From: Naumannella halotolerans
GTDB lineage: Bacteria > Actinomycetota > Actinomycetes > Propionibacteriales > Propionibacteriaceae
Direction of reading: 5' to 3'
Assembly: GCF_004364645.1 (NCBI RefSeq)
Contig: NZ_SOAW01000001.1
Coordinates: 1,798,001 to 1,862,000, forward strand
DNA length: 64,000 nt
In this document: positions 8,305 through 15,700 of the stretch, in pieces
How positions within the stretch are numbered: the stretch's first letter is position 1
Layout of the letters: the number at the start of each line of letters is the position of its first letter
Notes under the pieces: model-generated
Told to the model about the DNA's origin: nothing
Databases searched by the model: none
What the model saw: only the letters and a program-made list of their open reading frames with translations
Translations under genes and position numbers: made by a program

Positions 8305-9540
8305 TCAGTGCGCATGCACCTCACCCACGCCGCTGATCTCGTTCGGCACCTGCGGCAGCTCGACCGAATCGACGACCTTGTTCTGCGGCAGGTAGACCAC
8401 GTGGATGGTCGAGGTGCTCGGTTCGGTGACATAGGCGATGTCCTCGTCCACCATCAGCGTCGGTCGCGGCTGCTGCCAGTCGGTGGGTTCGCTCCAAGGT
8501 GCGGTCACCGCGATCCGCTCGGTGACCTCGCCCGAATCGGGGTCGATCACGTGCAGGGAACCGTCGGTGCCCAACACCAGTGCCTCTCCGTCAGGACCAC
8601 GCCCCAGGGAACGGAACGAGTAGCTGGTACCCAGTTCCACCAGTTGCAGTTCCTCGGACTCGGTGTCGACCAGGCTGATCCGGGTGGGTTCCTCGAGCTC
8701 GGCATCGGGATCGGTCTTGTAGTCGCCGAGGATCACCTCGGACTCCTCCGACCCGGCCTGGTTGCCGATCCGGCCGTAACTGTCGGGGCTGTCGATCTTG
8801 CTGAACTCACCGTCCTTCCACAGCAGTACTCCGTCGGTGCAGCCGGCCAGCACCGTGCCGTTGCCGGACGTCGCCTCACCGTGCAGATCCGGGCACTGGT
8901 CATTGGCGGCCAGTTGATTGCCCTGCGCATCGACGATCGCCGCTCCGCTGCGCCCTTCTGAGTCCCCCACGCTGACGAACAGTCCGCCGTCGGCCAGTGG
9001 TACGGCAACCCCATGATGTGGCTGCGGAGCCGTCCAGACCGGTGCTGCCGGCGGTTCCATCACATCGTGCGGGTCCAGGACCTGGACGGTTCCGGCGCCG
9101 TCGCTGAACAGGGCGACCTTGTCGGCATGGCGGACCACATGACCGGGCTCGGGTGCGGTGAACACCTGATCGGTGAGCTGTGCATCCCCGGCGTAGTAGT
9201 GGTTGTGATCACCGTGGCCCTTGACCTCCACCCCGGTGTCGAGGACCTGGAACCCTTCGGCGGTGGAGACGAACAGGTGCTGGGCGTCACCGACCGGGTT
9301 CAGGCGGAGGAATCCGGGCAGGGCGATGTCGGCCACCGGTTGCAGGCTGTCGGGGTCGAGCACGAGCAGACCACCGTCGTAGGTGACGGTGATCCGGGTG
9401 CCGGTCACCTCGACCGGGGCACTGGGTCGTTGTTCGGCCTCGCCCGGTTCGGCGGGGGTTCCGGCGCATCCACTGACCAGGGCAGCACCGAGCAGCACGC
9501 CGGCCGCTGCGGTGATCCTGGGGTGTCGGGAAGGACTCAT
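8305..9540 (-). CDS. aztD: AztD-like secreted zinc-binding metallochaperone (lipoprotein)
   Basis: A 411-residue lipoprotein (lipobox LVSGC at about 21-25) predicted to form a beta-propeller. It has the His-rich metal sites typical of AztD: HGDHNHYY near residue 110, PQPHHG near 170, DLHGEA near 210 and a C-terminal VHAH. AztD of proteobacteria hands zinc to the solute-binding protein AztC of the AztABC importer. Here the aztABC genes are absent from the neighbourhood. A Zur-like box lies 13 bases upstream of the start, which supports induction by zinc shortage. The gene is convergent with glbO. Confidence 0.82.
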   Translation of the reverse strand: MSPSRHPRITAAAGVLLGAALVSGCAGTPAEPGEAEQRPSAPVEVTGTRITVTYDGGLLVLDPDSLQPVADIALPGFLRLNPVGDAQHLFVSTAEGFQVLDTGVEVKGHGDHNHYYAGDAQLTDQVFTAPEPGHVVRHADKVALFSDGAGTVQVLDPHDVMEPPAAPVWTAPQPHHGVAVPLADGGLFVSVGDSEGRSGAAIVDAQGNQLAANDQCPDLHGEATSGNGTVLAGCTDGVLLWKDGEFSKIDSPDSYGRIGNQAGSEESEVILGDYKTDPDAELEEPTRISLVDTESEELQLVELGTSYSFRSLGRGPDGEALVLGTDGSLHVIDPDSGEVTERIAVTAPWSEPTDWQQPRPTLMVDEDIAYVTEPSTSTIHVVYLPQNKVVDSVELPQVPNEISGVGEVHAH

Positions 9541-9552
9541 GGGGCCCCCTAT

Positions 9553-9567
9553 CGATAATGGTTTTCA
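9553..9567 (-). promoter_or_regulatory. Zur-like operator upstream of aztD
   Basis: On the minus strand the sequence is TGAAAACCATTATCG, a good match to the 7-1-7 palindrome of actinobacterial Zur sites (TGAAAATCATTATCA-like). It sits 13-27 bases before the aztD start and would overlap the promoter, so zinc-loaded Zur would block transcription. Confidence 0.65.
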
Positions 9568-9660
9568 TTTCGAGACAGACCGTAGTCGAAACCGGACCGC
9601 AGTGCCACCCGGTGCGGGCGCGAATTGTCCGCCTACCCCTCGGCAGGGCACAGTGAAGCC

Positions 9661-11400
9661 GTGGCGATTCCAGATTCCGCACCCGTGACCCGTTCGCTCG
9701 GCGATGCCGACTGGTGGCGCAGCGCCGTCGTCTACCAGATCTATCCGCGCTCCTTCGCCGATGCCGATGGCGACGGCACCGGTGACCTGCGCGGCATCAT
9801 CCAGCACCTGCCGTACCTGGCGGAGTTGGGTGTCGATGCCTTGTGGATCAGCCCGTGGTATCCCTCCCCGCTGCTCGACGGCGGGTACGACGTGGCCGAC
9901 TACCGGGACATCAATCCCGACTTCGGCACCCTCGACGATGCCCGCGAGTTGATCGACTCCGCCCACCGGCTCGGCATCCGGATGCTGATCGACCTGGTGC
10001 CCAACCACTCCTCCTGGGACCACCCGTGGTTCGCCCGGGCGATCGCCGATCCAGCCGCCCCGGAGCGCGGCCTCTACATCTTCCGCGACGGTCGCGGTCC
10101 CGACGGTGACGAGCCGCCGTCGAACTGGCCGGCGGTCTTCGGCGGCTCGGCCTGGCGGCGGACGACGAATCCGGATGGCTCCCCGGGGCAGTGGTATCTG
10201 CACATGTTCGACGTCTCCCAGCCGGACTGGGACTGGAGCAACCCGGCGGTGGCCGAGGAATTCGACTCGATCCTGCGGTTCTGGTTCGACCTGGGTGTGG
10301 ACGGCTTCCGGATCGACGTGGCCGACTCGATGGCCAAGGACCTGGCCCTGCCCGACGTACCGATCGATCCCCGGACCGGCGAACCGACCGTCGACAAGTT
10401 CGTCGGCTCCCCGATCTGGGATCACACCGGAGTGGACGGGATCCACCGACGCTGGCGCGCGGTGGCCGACAGCTATGCCGATGACCCGCTCGGTGCCCGG
10501 GTGTTCGTCTCCGAGGCCTACCTGACCCCGTCCGAACGCCTGGTCCGCTACGTGGAACCGGGGCGGTTGCACACCACCTTCAACTTCGACGCCCTGTTGG
10601 CCGAGTGGACCGCGCAGACCCAGCGCAATGTCATCGACGCCACCATCGCCGCCCACGCCGCGGTCGGTGCTCCGTGCACCTGGGTGCTGTCCAACCACGA
10701 CAACCAGCGGGTCGCGACCCGGTACGGCAAGGCGACCACCGGTTCGTCCTTCGGCCCGGGTGGTGTGATCACCAGCGACAACGGCCAGCCGAACATGATC
10801 ACGAACGACGAACCGACCGACATCGCATTGGGTCGTCGGCGCGCCCGCGCCGCCGCACTGCTGGAGCTCGCCCTGCCCGGCGGGGCCTACATCTACCAGG
10901 GCGATGAATTGGGCCTGCCCGAGGTGGAGGACCTGCCGATCGAGGTGTTGCAAGACCCGATCTGGGAACGTTCGGGCCATACCCAGAAGGGCCGCGACGG
11001 TTGCCGGGTCCCCCTTCCCTGGTCGGGTACCAGCGCCCCCTACGGTTTCAACTCCGGATCCGAACAGCCCTGGCTGCCCCAACCCGACGACTGGGCCGAG
11101 TACACCGTCGCTGCCCAGGAGCGGGCACCACGTAGCCACCTGCAGTTGTACCGCGCGGCACTGGCCGAACGGCACCGCAATCCCGCCCTCGGTGACGGGG
11201 ATCTGACCTGGGACGAACTGGACAACCGCGATCTGCTGTCGTTCAGCCGGACGCCGGGATTCCGTTGTGTGATCAACTTCGGCACCGAATCGGTGTCCCT
11301 GGAGTCCCTCTCCCCCGGCGCCACCGTGCTGCTGCATTCCGGCGACCCGGACAGCGGCGTCCTCGGAGCCGACGAGGCGGTCTGGCTGTCGGTCGGCTGA
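9661..11400 (+). CDS. GH13 alpha-glucosidase / oligo-1,6-glucosidase-like enzyme
   Basis: A 579-residue cytoplasmic GH13 enzyme. The four conserved regions are present: LVPNHSS (about 112-118), DGFRIDVAD with the nucleophile Asp219, the acid/base Glu285 in VFVSEAY, and VLSNHDNQR with the transition-state Asp. The opening WWRSAVVYQIYPRSFADADGDG is typical of alpha-glucosidases and related transferases acting on maltose, isomaltose or sucrose. The exact substrate cannot be read from sequence. GTG at 9661 was chosen because residues before it lack homology, although a TTG at 9625 is also in frame. No signal peptide is seen. No sugar transporter is adjacent; malQ lies about 46 kb away. Confidence 0.9.
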   Translation: MAIPDSAPVTRSLGDADWWRSAVVYQIYPRSFADADGDGTGDLRGIIQHLPYLAELGVDALWISPWYPSPLLDGGYDVADYRDINPDFGTLDDARELIDSAHRLGIRMLIDLVPNHSSWDHPWFARAIADPAAPERGLYIFRDGRGPDGDEPPSNWPAVFGGSAWRRTTNPDGSPGQWYLHMFDVSQPDWDWSNPAVAEEFDSILRFWFDLGVDGFRIDVADSMAKDLALPDVPIDPRTGEPTVDKFVGSPIWDHTGVDGIHRRWRAVADSYADDPLGARVFVSEAYLTPSERLVRYVEPGRLHTTFNFDALLAEWTAQTQRNVIDATIAAHAAVGAPCTWVLSNHDNQRVATRYGKATTGSSFGPGGVITSDNGQPNMITNDEPTDIALGRRRARAAALLELALPGGAYIYQGDELGLPEVEDLPIEVLQDPIWERSGHTQKGRDGCRVPLPWSGTSAPYGFNSGSEQPWLPQPDDWAEYTVAAQERAPRSHLQLYRAALAERHRNPALGDGDLTWDELDNRDLLSFSRTPGFRCVINFGTESVSLESLSPGATVLLHSGDPDSGVLGADEAVWLSVG

Positions 11401-11440
11401 ACCGGGAATCCCCTGCGACGATCATCCGCCGCTGATCCAG

Positions 11441-11460
11441 CCCCCGTTGATCGACGGGGG
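11441..11460 (+). terminator. Hairpin after the alpha-glucosidase gene
   Basis: CCCCCGT and ACGGGGG form a 7-bp stem with a 6-base loop, followed directly by TTTGATC. It lies between convergent genes and may end transcription from either side. Confidence 0.5.
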
Positions 11461-11502
11461 TTTGATCAACTGGGTTTGATCAACTGGGTTTGATCAACTG
11501 GG
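11461..11502. repeat. Three perfect 14-bp tandem repeats reaching into a stop codon
   Basis: TTTGATCAACTGGG occurs three times head to tail. The last copy contains the TGA stop of the minus-strand thioesterase gene (11494-11496) and its last two codons, so the array duplicates the gene's terminal sequence. Confidence 0.85.
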
Positions 11503-12315
11503 GTTGATCGGGACCGGTCTGCCTTCGGGATCGACCGCCACCAGGACGGTGTTGGCGGTGGCGAACACCCGGCCCGTGTCCGGATCGTCGATCTCGGCGG
11601 CGAGCTGCACCGAGCTCCGGCCGACCTCGGCCACCGTGGTCCTCACGCGGTACGGCTGCAGCCGATGGGTGATCTGGTCGACGTACTTCACGTCCTGGCG
11701 CGCCACCACCCAATGGGCGTCGATGAGCAGGAGATGATCATCGAGGAACCTGACCCTCGCCTCCTGCAGGTAGTCGAAGAAACGGACGTTGTTCACATGT
11801 CCGTAGGAGTCCAGGTCCGACCACCGTACCGACAACGGCCACTCGGCCACCTCCGATGCCTTCTCGACCGAGACCTTCGGCAGCGTTCGCAGGTCGGCCC
11901 GTACCTCTTCGCGCACGGAGGCGAAGAAGTCGCGCTCGGTCCCGGTCAGCCGACGGACCCGACCGGCGGTGAAGTCGTAGGGACAGGCCACGGTACGGGC
12001 GACCAGCGCCTCCCGACCACCGCTGCGGAGCACGTACCCGAGGGAGAACCGCGCTGCCCCGAGCTGCTCCACCCACAACTCGGCCTCCACCGGAGCCGAG
12101 GTGTCGGTGATCGAGTACCGGTGTTCCACCTGGTGCTCGGCGACGATCACACCGCCCCCGAGCAGTTCGCTCACCGGGCCGGTGCCGTCGGGACCGCGAA
12201 GCAGCAACGCCACCCGGGCCTCCTGCAGACAGTCCACGTAGGCACCGTTGTTGACATGACCGTAGGCGTCGAGGTCACCCCAACGCAGGGGGACCTCCAC
12301 CGCGAAGCGGGGCAA
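11494..12315 (-). CDS. Double-hotdog acyl-CoA thioesterase
   Basis: A 273-residue protein made of two 4HBT hotdog domains in tandem. Each begins with the same signature: RWGDLDAYGHVNN near residue 12 and RWSDLDSYGHVNN near 163, containing the catalytic Asp of the 4-hydroxybenzoyl-CoA thioesterase family. Such enzymes release free acids from acyl-CoA. The TTG start has AGGAG 9 bases upstream. It lies 44 bases downstream of the acyl-CoA ligase gene on the same strand, so activation and release of fatty acids are probably co-expressed. The 3' end overlaps a 14-bp tandem repeat. Confidence 0.88.
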   Translation of the reverse strand: MPRFAVEVPLRWGDLDAYGHVNNGAYVDCLQEARVALLLRGPDGTGPVSELLGGGVIVAEHQVEHRYSITDTSAPVEAELWVEQLGAARFSLGYVLRSGGREALVARTVACPYDFTAGRVRRLTGTERDFFASVREEVRADLRTLPKVSVEKASEVAEWPLSVRWSDLDSYGHVNNVRFFDYLQEARVRFLDDHLLLIDAHWVVARQDVKYVDQITHRLQPYRVRTTVAEVGRSSVQLAAEIDDPDTGRVFATANTVLVAVDPEGRPVPINPS

Positions 12316-12359
12316 CGACGTGTTCTCCTTCTCGTTCGGGCCGAGTGGGCCGAACGTCC

Positions 12360-14204
12360 TCAGTCCTCGGGATACAGATCGTCGAGCTGGTCCTGGTAGC
12401 GCCGGACGACGGCCTTTCGGCGGATCTTCATGCTCGGCGTCACCTCGCCGGCCTCGACCGAGAGTTCAGAGCCGAGGATCACGAAATCCTTCACCGTCTC
12501 CCAACGTTCCAAACGGGTGTTCGCCTGATCGACATAACCCTTGATCAGTTCGCGAACCTTGGGCTCGTCCACCAACTCCTCGACCGACTTGCCCGACAGA
12601 CCGTTCTCCTCGGCCCAGGCGGTGATCGCCTCCGGGTCCAGTGCGATCAGGGCGGTGATGAACTTGCGGCCGTCACCGTAGATGACCACCTGAGAGGCGT
12701 ACGGACAGTTGGCGACCACCGTGCCCTCGACCTTCTGCGGGGCGACGTACTTGCCGCCGGAGGTCTTCATCAGGTCCTTCTTGCGATCGGTGATCCGCAG
12801 ATAGCCGTGATCATCGAGTTCGCCGATGTCGCCGGTGTGGAACCAACCGTCGACGAAGGACTCCGCGGTCTCCTCCGGCTTGTTGTGATACCCGCGCGCA
12901 ACGCCCGGACCGCTGAGCAGCACCTCACCGTCGTCGGCGATCTTCACCGCCATACCCGGCATCGGCGGACCGACGGTGCCGAACCGGGTGGCCCGCGGGT
13001 CGTTGACGAAGCTCACCGCAGAGGTCTCGGTCAACCCGTACCCCTCGATGATCAACAGTCCGGCCGCGTAGAACCAGTCCTGCACCTGCTTGGAAAGCTT
13101 CGCCGAGCCCGAGACCATGAAACGCATGTTGCCGCCGAGACGGTCGCGAAGTTTGGAGAACACCAGCTTGTCGGCGAGCTTCTCCTGCCGGGCCAGCCCC
13201 TTGGGGATCGGCTTGCCCGCAAGGCGGTACGGGGCGGTGCGCTGGCCGACGGAGAAGGCCCAGCGGGCGATCTTGCCCTTCAGCCCGCCCTGGGTGCCCA
13301 TCATCACCTTCGCCCGGACCTTCTCGAAGATCCGGGGTGCGCCGGCCATCCAGGTCGGCTTCACCTCGGCCAGGCCGTCGACGATGGATTCGATCCGGCC
13401 GTCCACCGCGGTCCGGAAGCCGATCTGCAACTGGATCGACAGCAATGCCTTGCCGAAGACATGGGACAGCGGCAGCCACAGGAACTGCACGTCGTCGGGG
13501 TCGAGGATCCCGAAGAGCTCCACCGCGCGACCGATGTAGGACCACGAGTCGTGCGGGATCTCCACACCCTTCGGCCGGCCGGTGGTGCCGGAGGTGTAGA
13601 TCAGGGTGGCCAGATGCTCCCCGGTGAGACCGGCGACGATGTCGGTGATCAGGTCGGGCTGGTCGGCCAGCTTCTCCCGGCCGAGCCCGCGCAGCTGTTC
13701 CCAGCTGTGGACCTTCTCATCGGCAGCCGAACCGTTGATGATCACCAGCGCAGTCAGCCGGTCGTAGAGCTCGGGATGTTCGCGTACCTTCTCCAGCTGC
13801 TCGGCGTCCTCGACGATCGCGATGCTGACGCCGGCATCGTCCATGATGTAGGCAACGTCGTCGTGCTGGGTGGTCGGGTAGACCGTGGTGACCGCTCCAC
13901 CGGCACACATGATGGCCAGGTCGGCCAGGATCCACTCCATCCGGGTGGTGGCGGCGATGGAGACCCGCTGCTCGGGCTGCAGTCCGAGGGAGATCAGACC
14001 GGCGGCGAGTTCGAAGACCTGGGTCTGGGTCTCGCGCCAGGTCAGGGTCATCCATTGCTGATCGGCTCCGCGATACCGGAATGCCTCACGATCGGCGGAT
14101 TTGACCCCCTGGTCGACGAACATCTGGGCCATCGACGCCGCTCGGTCGGTCAACTCGTCAGCCAGTCCCGGATTGTTCCCGGTGTGCACGGGCGCTTCGG
14201 TCAT
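12360..14204 (-). CDS. Long-chain fatty acid--CoA ligase (FadD15-type)
   Basis: A 614-residue AMP-forming acyl-CoA synthetase. The P-loop-like motif LIYTSGTTGRPKGVE is near residue 215, the adenylate motif EGYGLTETSA near 390 and GWFHTGDIGELDDHGYLRITDRKKD near 460, with the C-terminal lysine region following. It activates long-chain fatty acids by way of an acyl-AMP. The ATG start has AGGAGG a few bases upstream. It is the first gene of a two-gene unit with the double-hotdog thioesterase. Confidence 0.93.
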   Translation of the reverse strand: MTEAPVHTGNNPGLADELTDRAASMAQMFVDQGVKSADREAFRYRGADQQWMTLTWRETQTQVFELAAGLISLGLQPEQRVSIAATTRMEWILADLAIMCAGGAVTTVYPTTQHDDVAYIMDDAGVSIAIVEDAEQLEKVREHPELYDRLTALVIINGSAADEKVHSWEQLRGLGREKLADQPDLITDIVAGLTGEHLATLIYTSGTTGRPKGVEIPHDSWSYIGRAVELFGILDPDDVQFLWLPLSHVFGKALLSIQLQIGFRTAVDGRIESIVDGLAEVKPTWMAGAPRIFEKVRAKVMMGTQGGLKGKIARWAFSVGQRTAPYRLAGKPIPKGLARQEKLADKLVFSKLRDRLGGNMRFMVSGSAKLSKQVQDWFYAAGLLIIEGYGLTETSAVSFVNDPRATRFGTVGPPMPGMAVKIADDGEVLLSGPGVARGYHNKPEETAESFVDGWFHTGDIGELDDHGYLRITDRKKDLMKTSGGKYVAPQKVEGTVVANCPYASQVVIYGDGRKFITALIALDPEAITAWAEENGLSGKSVEELVDEPKVRELIKGYVDQANTRLERWETVKDFVILGSELSVEAGEVTPSMKIRRKAVVRRYQDQLDDLYPED

Positions 14205-14338
14205 CAGGTCCTCCTTGTCCCCTCGCGGAAGCCTACCGCGGAGTAGCCCCGTTCTGAATCCGCCCCTGGATCGCCCACCTGGGATCGACGACGAATGGTG
14301 CTCGATCCCGGGCTCGAATTCGCGTCCCCGGCAGAACG

Positions 14339-14377
14339 CCGAAGGCGGCCACCCGCTGCGCGGGTGACCGCCTTCGG
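14339..14377. terminator. Strong hairpin between yceI and the acyl-CoA ligase
   Basis: CCGAAGGCGGCCACCCGC (14339-14356) pairs with GCGGGTGACCGCCTTCGG (14360-14377), 18 bp with one mismatch and a 3-base loop. It lies downstream of yceI on the minus strand and is its likely terminator. The rest of the 14205-14419 gap shows no gene. Confidence 0.75.
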
Positions 14378-14419
14378 ACGGTTCGTCGGACAGGCCATCG
14401 GGCCTGCCGGACGACGCGA

Positions 14420-14968
14420 TCAGGACTTGGTGGCCTCGACGCTCAACTCGATGTCGACCTTGTCGCCGATCAGCGCACGACCGCCGTCGAGCGGGATGTT
14501 GAAGTTGACTCCGAACTCCTTGCGGACGATCTGGGTACGAGCCTCGGCACCCAGGCGGGTGACACCGTAGGCATCGACGTCGACACCGAAGAACTCCGCC
14601 TCCAGGTCGACCGACTTGGTCACACCGGTGATGGTGAGGTCGCCGGTGATGGTGTAGGCGTCACCACCCTTGGCGGTGATCCCGGTCGAACGGAAGGTGA
14701 TGGTCGGGAACTGCTCGGCGTTGAACACGTCGGCGGTCTTCAGGTGACCATCGCGCTGTTCGTTGTTGGTGCTGACCGAGGAGACGTCGATGGTGACCTC
14801 GACCGTTGCCTGGGTCAGGTCGTCCGACGGGGTCTGGATGGTGCCGGAGAAGGAGGTGAAGATGCCGCGCACCTTGCTCATCAGGTGACGGACGACGAAG
14901 GCGACCTCGGAGTGGGCCGGGTCGATCTCCCACGTGCCGACGATCTGCTCGGAAGTGGTCTGGGACAT
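14420..14968 (-). CDS. YceI family lipid-binding protein
   Basis: A 182-residue lipocalin-like beta-barrel. It has the family pattern: WEIDPAHSEVAFVVRHLMSKVRGIF at the start, SFSGTI, FPTITFRSTGI, then ITGVTKSV and a C-terminal GDKVDIELSVEA. YceI proteins bind long isoprenoid chains such as polyprenyl lipids; the physiological role is mostly unclear. No signal peptide is seen, so it is probably cytoplasmic. The second ATG (14968) was chosen because AGGAGA lies 7 bases before it but only 1 base before the first ATG at 14974. It is divergent from a MarR regulator, a frequent pairing in actinobacteria. Confidence 0.9.
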   Translation of the reverse strand: MSQTTSEQIVGTWEIDPAHSEVAFVVRHLMSKVRGIFTSFSGTIQTPSDDLTQATVEVTIDVSSVSTNNEQRDGHLKTADVFNAEQFPTITFRSTGITAKGGDAYTITGDLTITGVTKSVDLEAEFFGVDVDAYGVTRLGAEARTQIVRKEFGVNFNIPLDGGRALIGDKVDIELSVEATKS

Positions 14969-15011
14969 GTGCATCTCTCCTGGGTCGTGAGTCGTGGCGA
15001 CTCACGGGACG

Positions 15012-15136
15012 ATTTAGATTTCAACTACAAGGCCTACGTTACCCCGGCTCCCTCTGCCCGGTCAAGGAGGACCACTCGAGAATTGCACACTTCGGATCGT
15101 GAGCCGTCCGATCCCAGTGATGAAACCTTCAACTAC
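15012..15136. promoter_or_regulatory. Shared yceI/marR control region with repeated TTCAACTAC
   Basis: The divergent gap holds an AT-rich stretch (GATTTAGATTTCAACTAC, 15011-15028) and a second TTCAACTAC at 15128-15136. The two copies, 108 bases apart, are candidate half-sites for the neighbouring MarR protein. This is inferred from position and repetition only. Confidence 0.35.
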
Positions 15137-15196
15137 TACTCTGGGGGCTGTTTCATCGTGCCCGACGCCCGGGCTCTCGACGCTAAGGTGGAGATC

Positions 15197-15700
15197 ATGT
15201 CGATAGCACCACGACCGGCTTCGGCAGCCTCGCCCGCTGCTCGCTGGTTGACCCCGGATCAGCAGCGTGTCTGGCGTACCTATCTGCTCGGGGTCGCCCG
15301 GCTCGACGAGTACCTCGATGCTGACCTGCGCAAGCACGGTCTGGATCTCGGTGAGTACGAGATCCTGGTCTGCCTGGAGGAGGTCGAGGGACGACAGCTG
15401 CGGATGTCGGAACTGGCCGACCGCGTCCACCAGTCCCGGTCCCGGCTGACCCACACCATCGCCCGGATGGAACGGGCCGGCCTGGTCGAACGGCTCACCT
15501 GCCCGACCGACCGCCGCGGTGTCTGGGCGCACCTGACCGAGGCCGGGTACGAACTGTTGTCGGCCGCGGCTCCCGGACATGTGGCGGCTGTCCGACATGC
15601 CTTCCTGGAGGCGGTCGGCGAGGAGGACTTCGCTGCCATCGGCCGGGCGTTCACAGCCGTACTGGAGGCGACCGAAGAGAACCGCCAGGATCCAGCTTGA
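15197..15700 (+). CDS. MarR family transcriptional regulator
   Basis: A 167-residue winged-helix regulator. The MarR core runs from about 45 to 140: LGEYEILVCLEEVEGRQLRMSELADRVHQSRSRLTHTIARMERAGLVERL, followed by the wing DRRGVWAHLTEAGYELL (given here in parts). ATG 15197 has TAAGGT 7 bases upstream, and a GGTGGAG that could also act as a ribosome site. Its stop overlaps the TTG start of the following oxidase, so it may control that gene as well as the divergent yceI. The ligand is unknown. Confidence 0.9.
   Translation: MSIAPRPASAASPAARWLTPDQQRVWRTYLLGVARLDEYLDADLRKHGLDLGEYEILVCLEEVEGRQLRMSELADRVHQSRSRLTHTIARMERAGLVERLTCPTDRRGVWAHLTEAGYELLSAAAPGHVAAVRHAFLEAVGEEDFAAIGRAFTAVLEATEENRQDPA

Noticed and set aside
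9565-11337. A 590-codon minus-strand frame opposite the alpha-glucosidase
   Set aside because: The plus strand encodes a complete GH13 enzyme with all catalytic motifs; the antisense reading is low-complexity.
12345-14246. A 633-codon open frame on the plus strand opposite the acyl-CoA ligase
   Set aside because: It is antisense to a clear, full-length fadD-type gene; high GC keeps the opposite frame open. Its translation has no recognisable domain.
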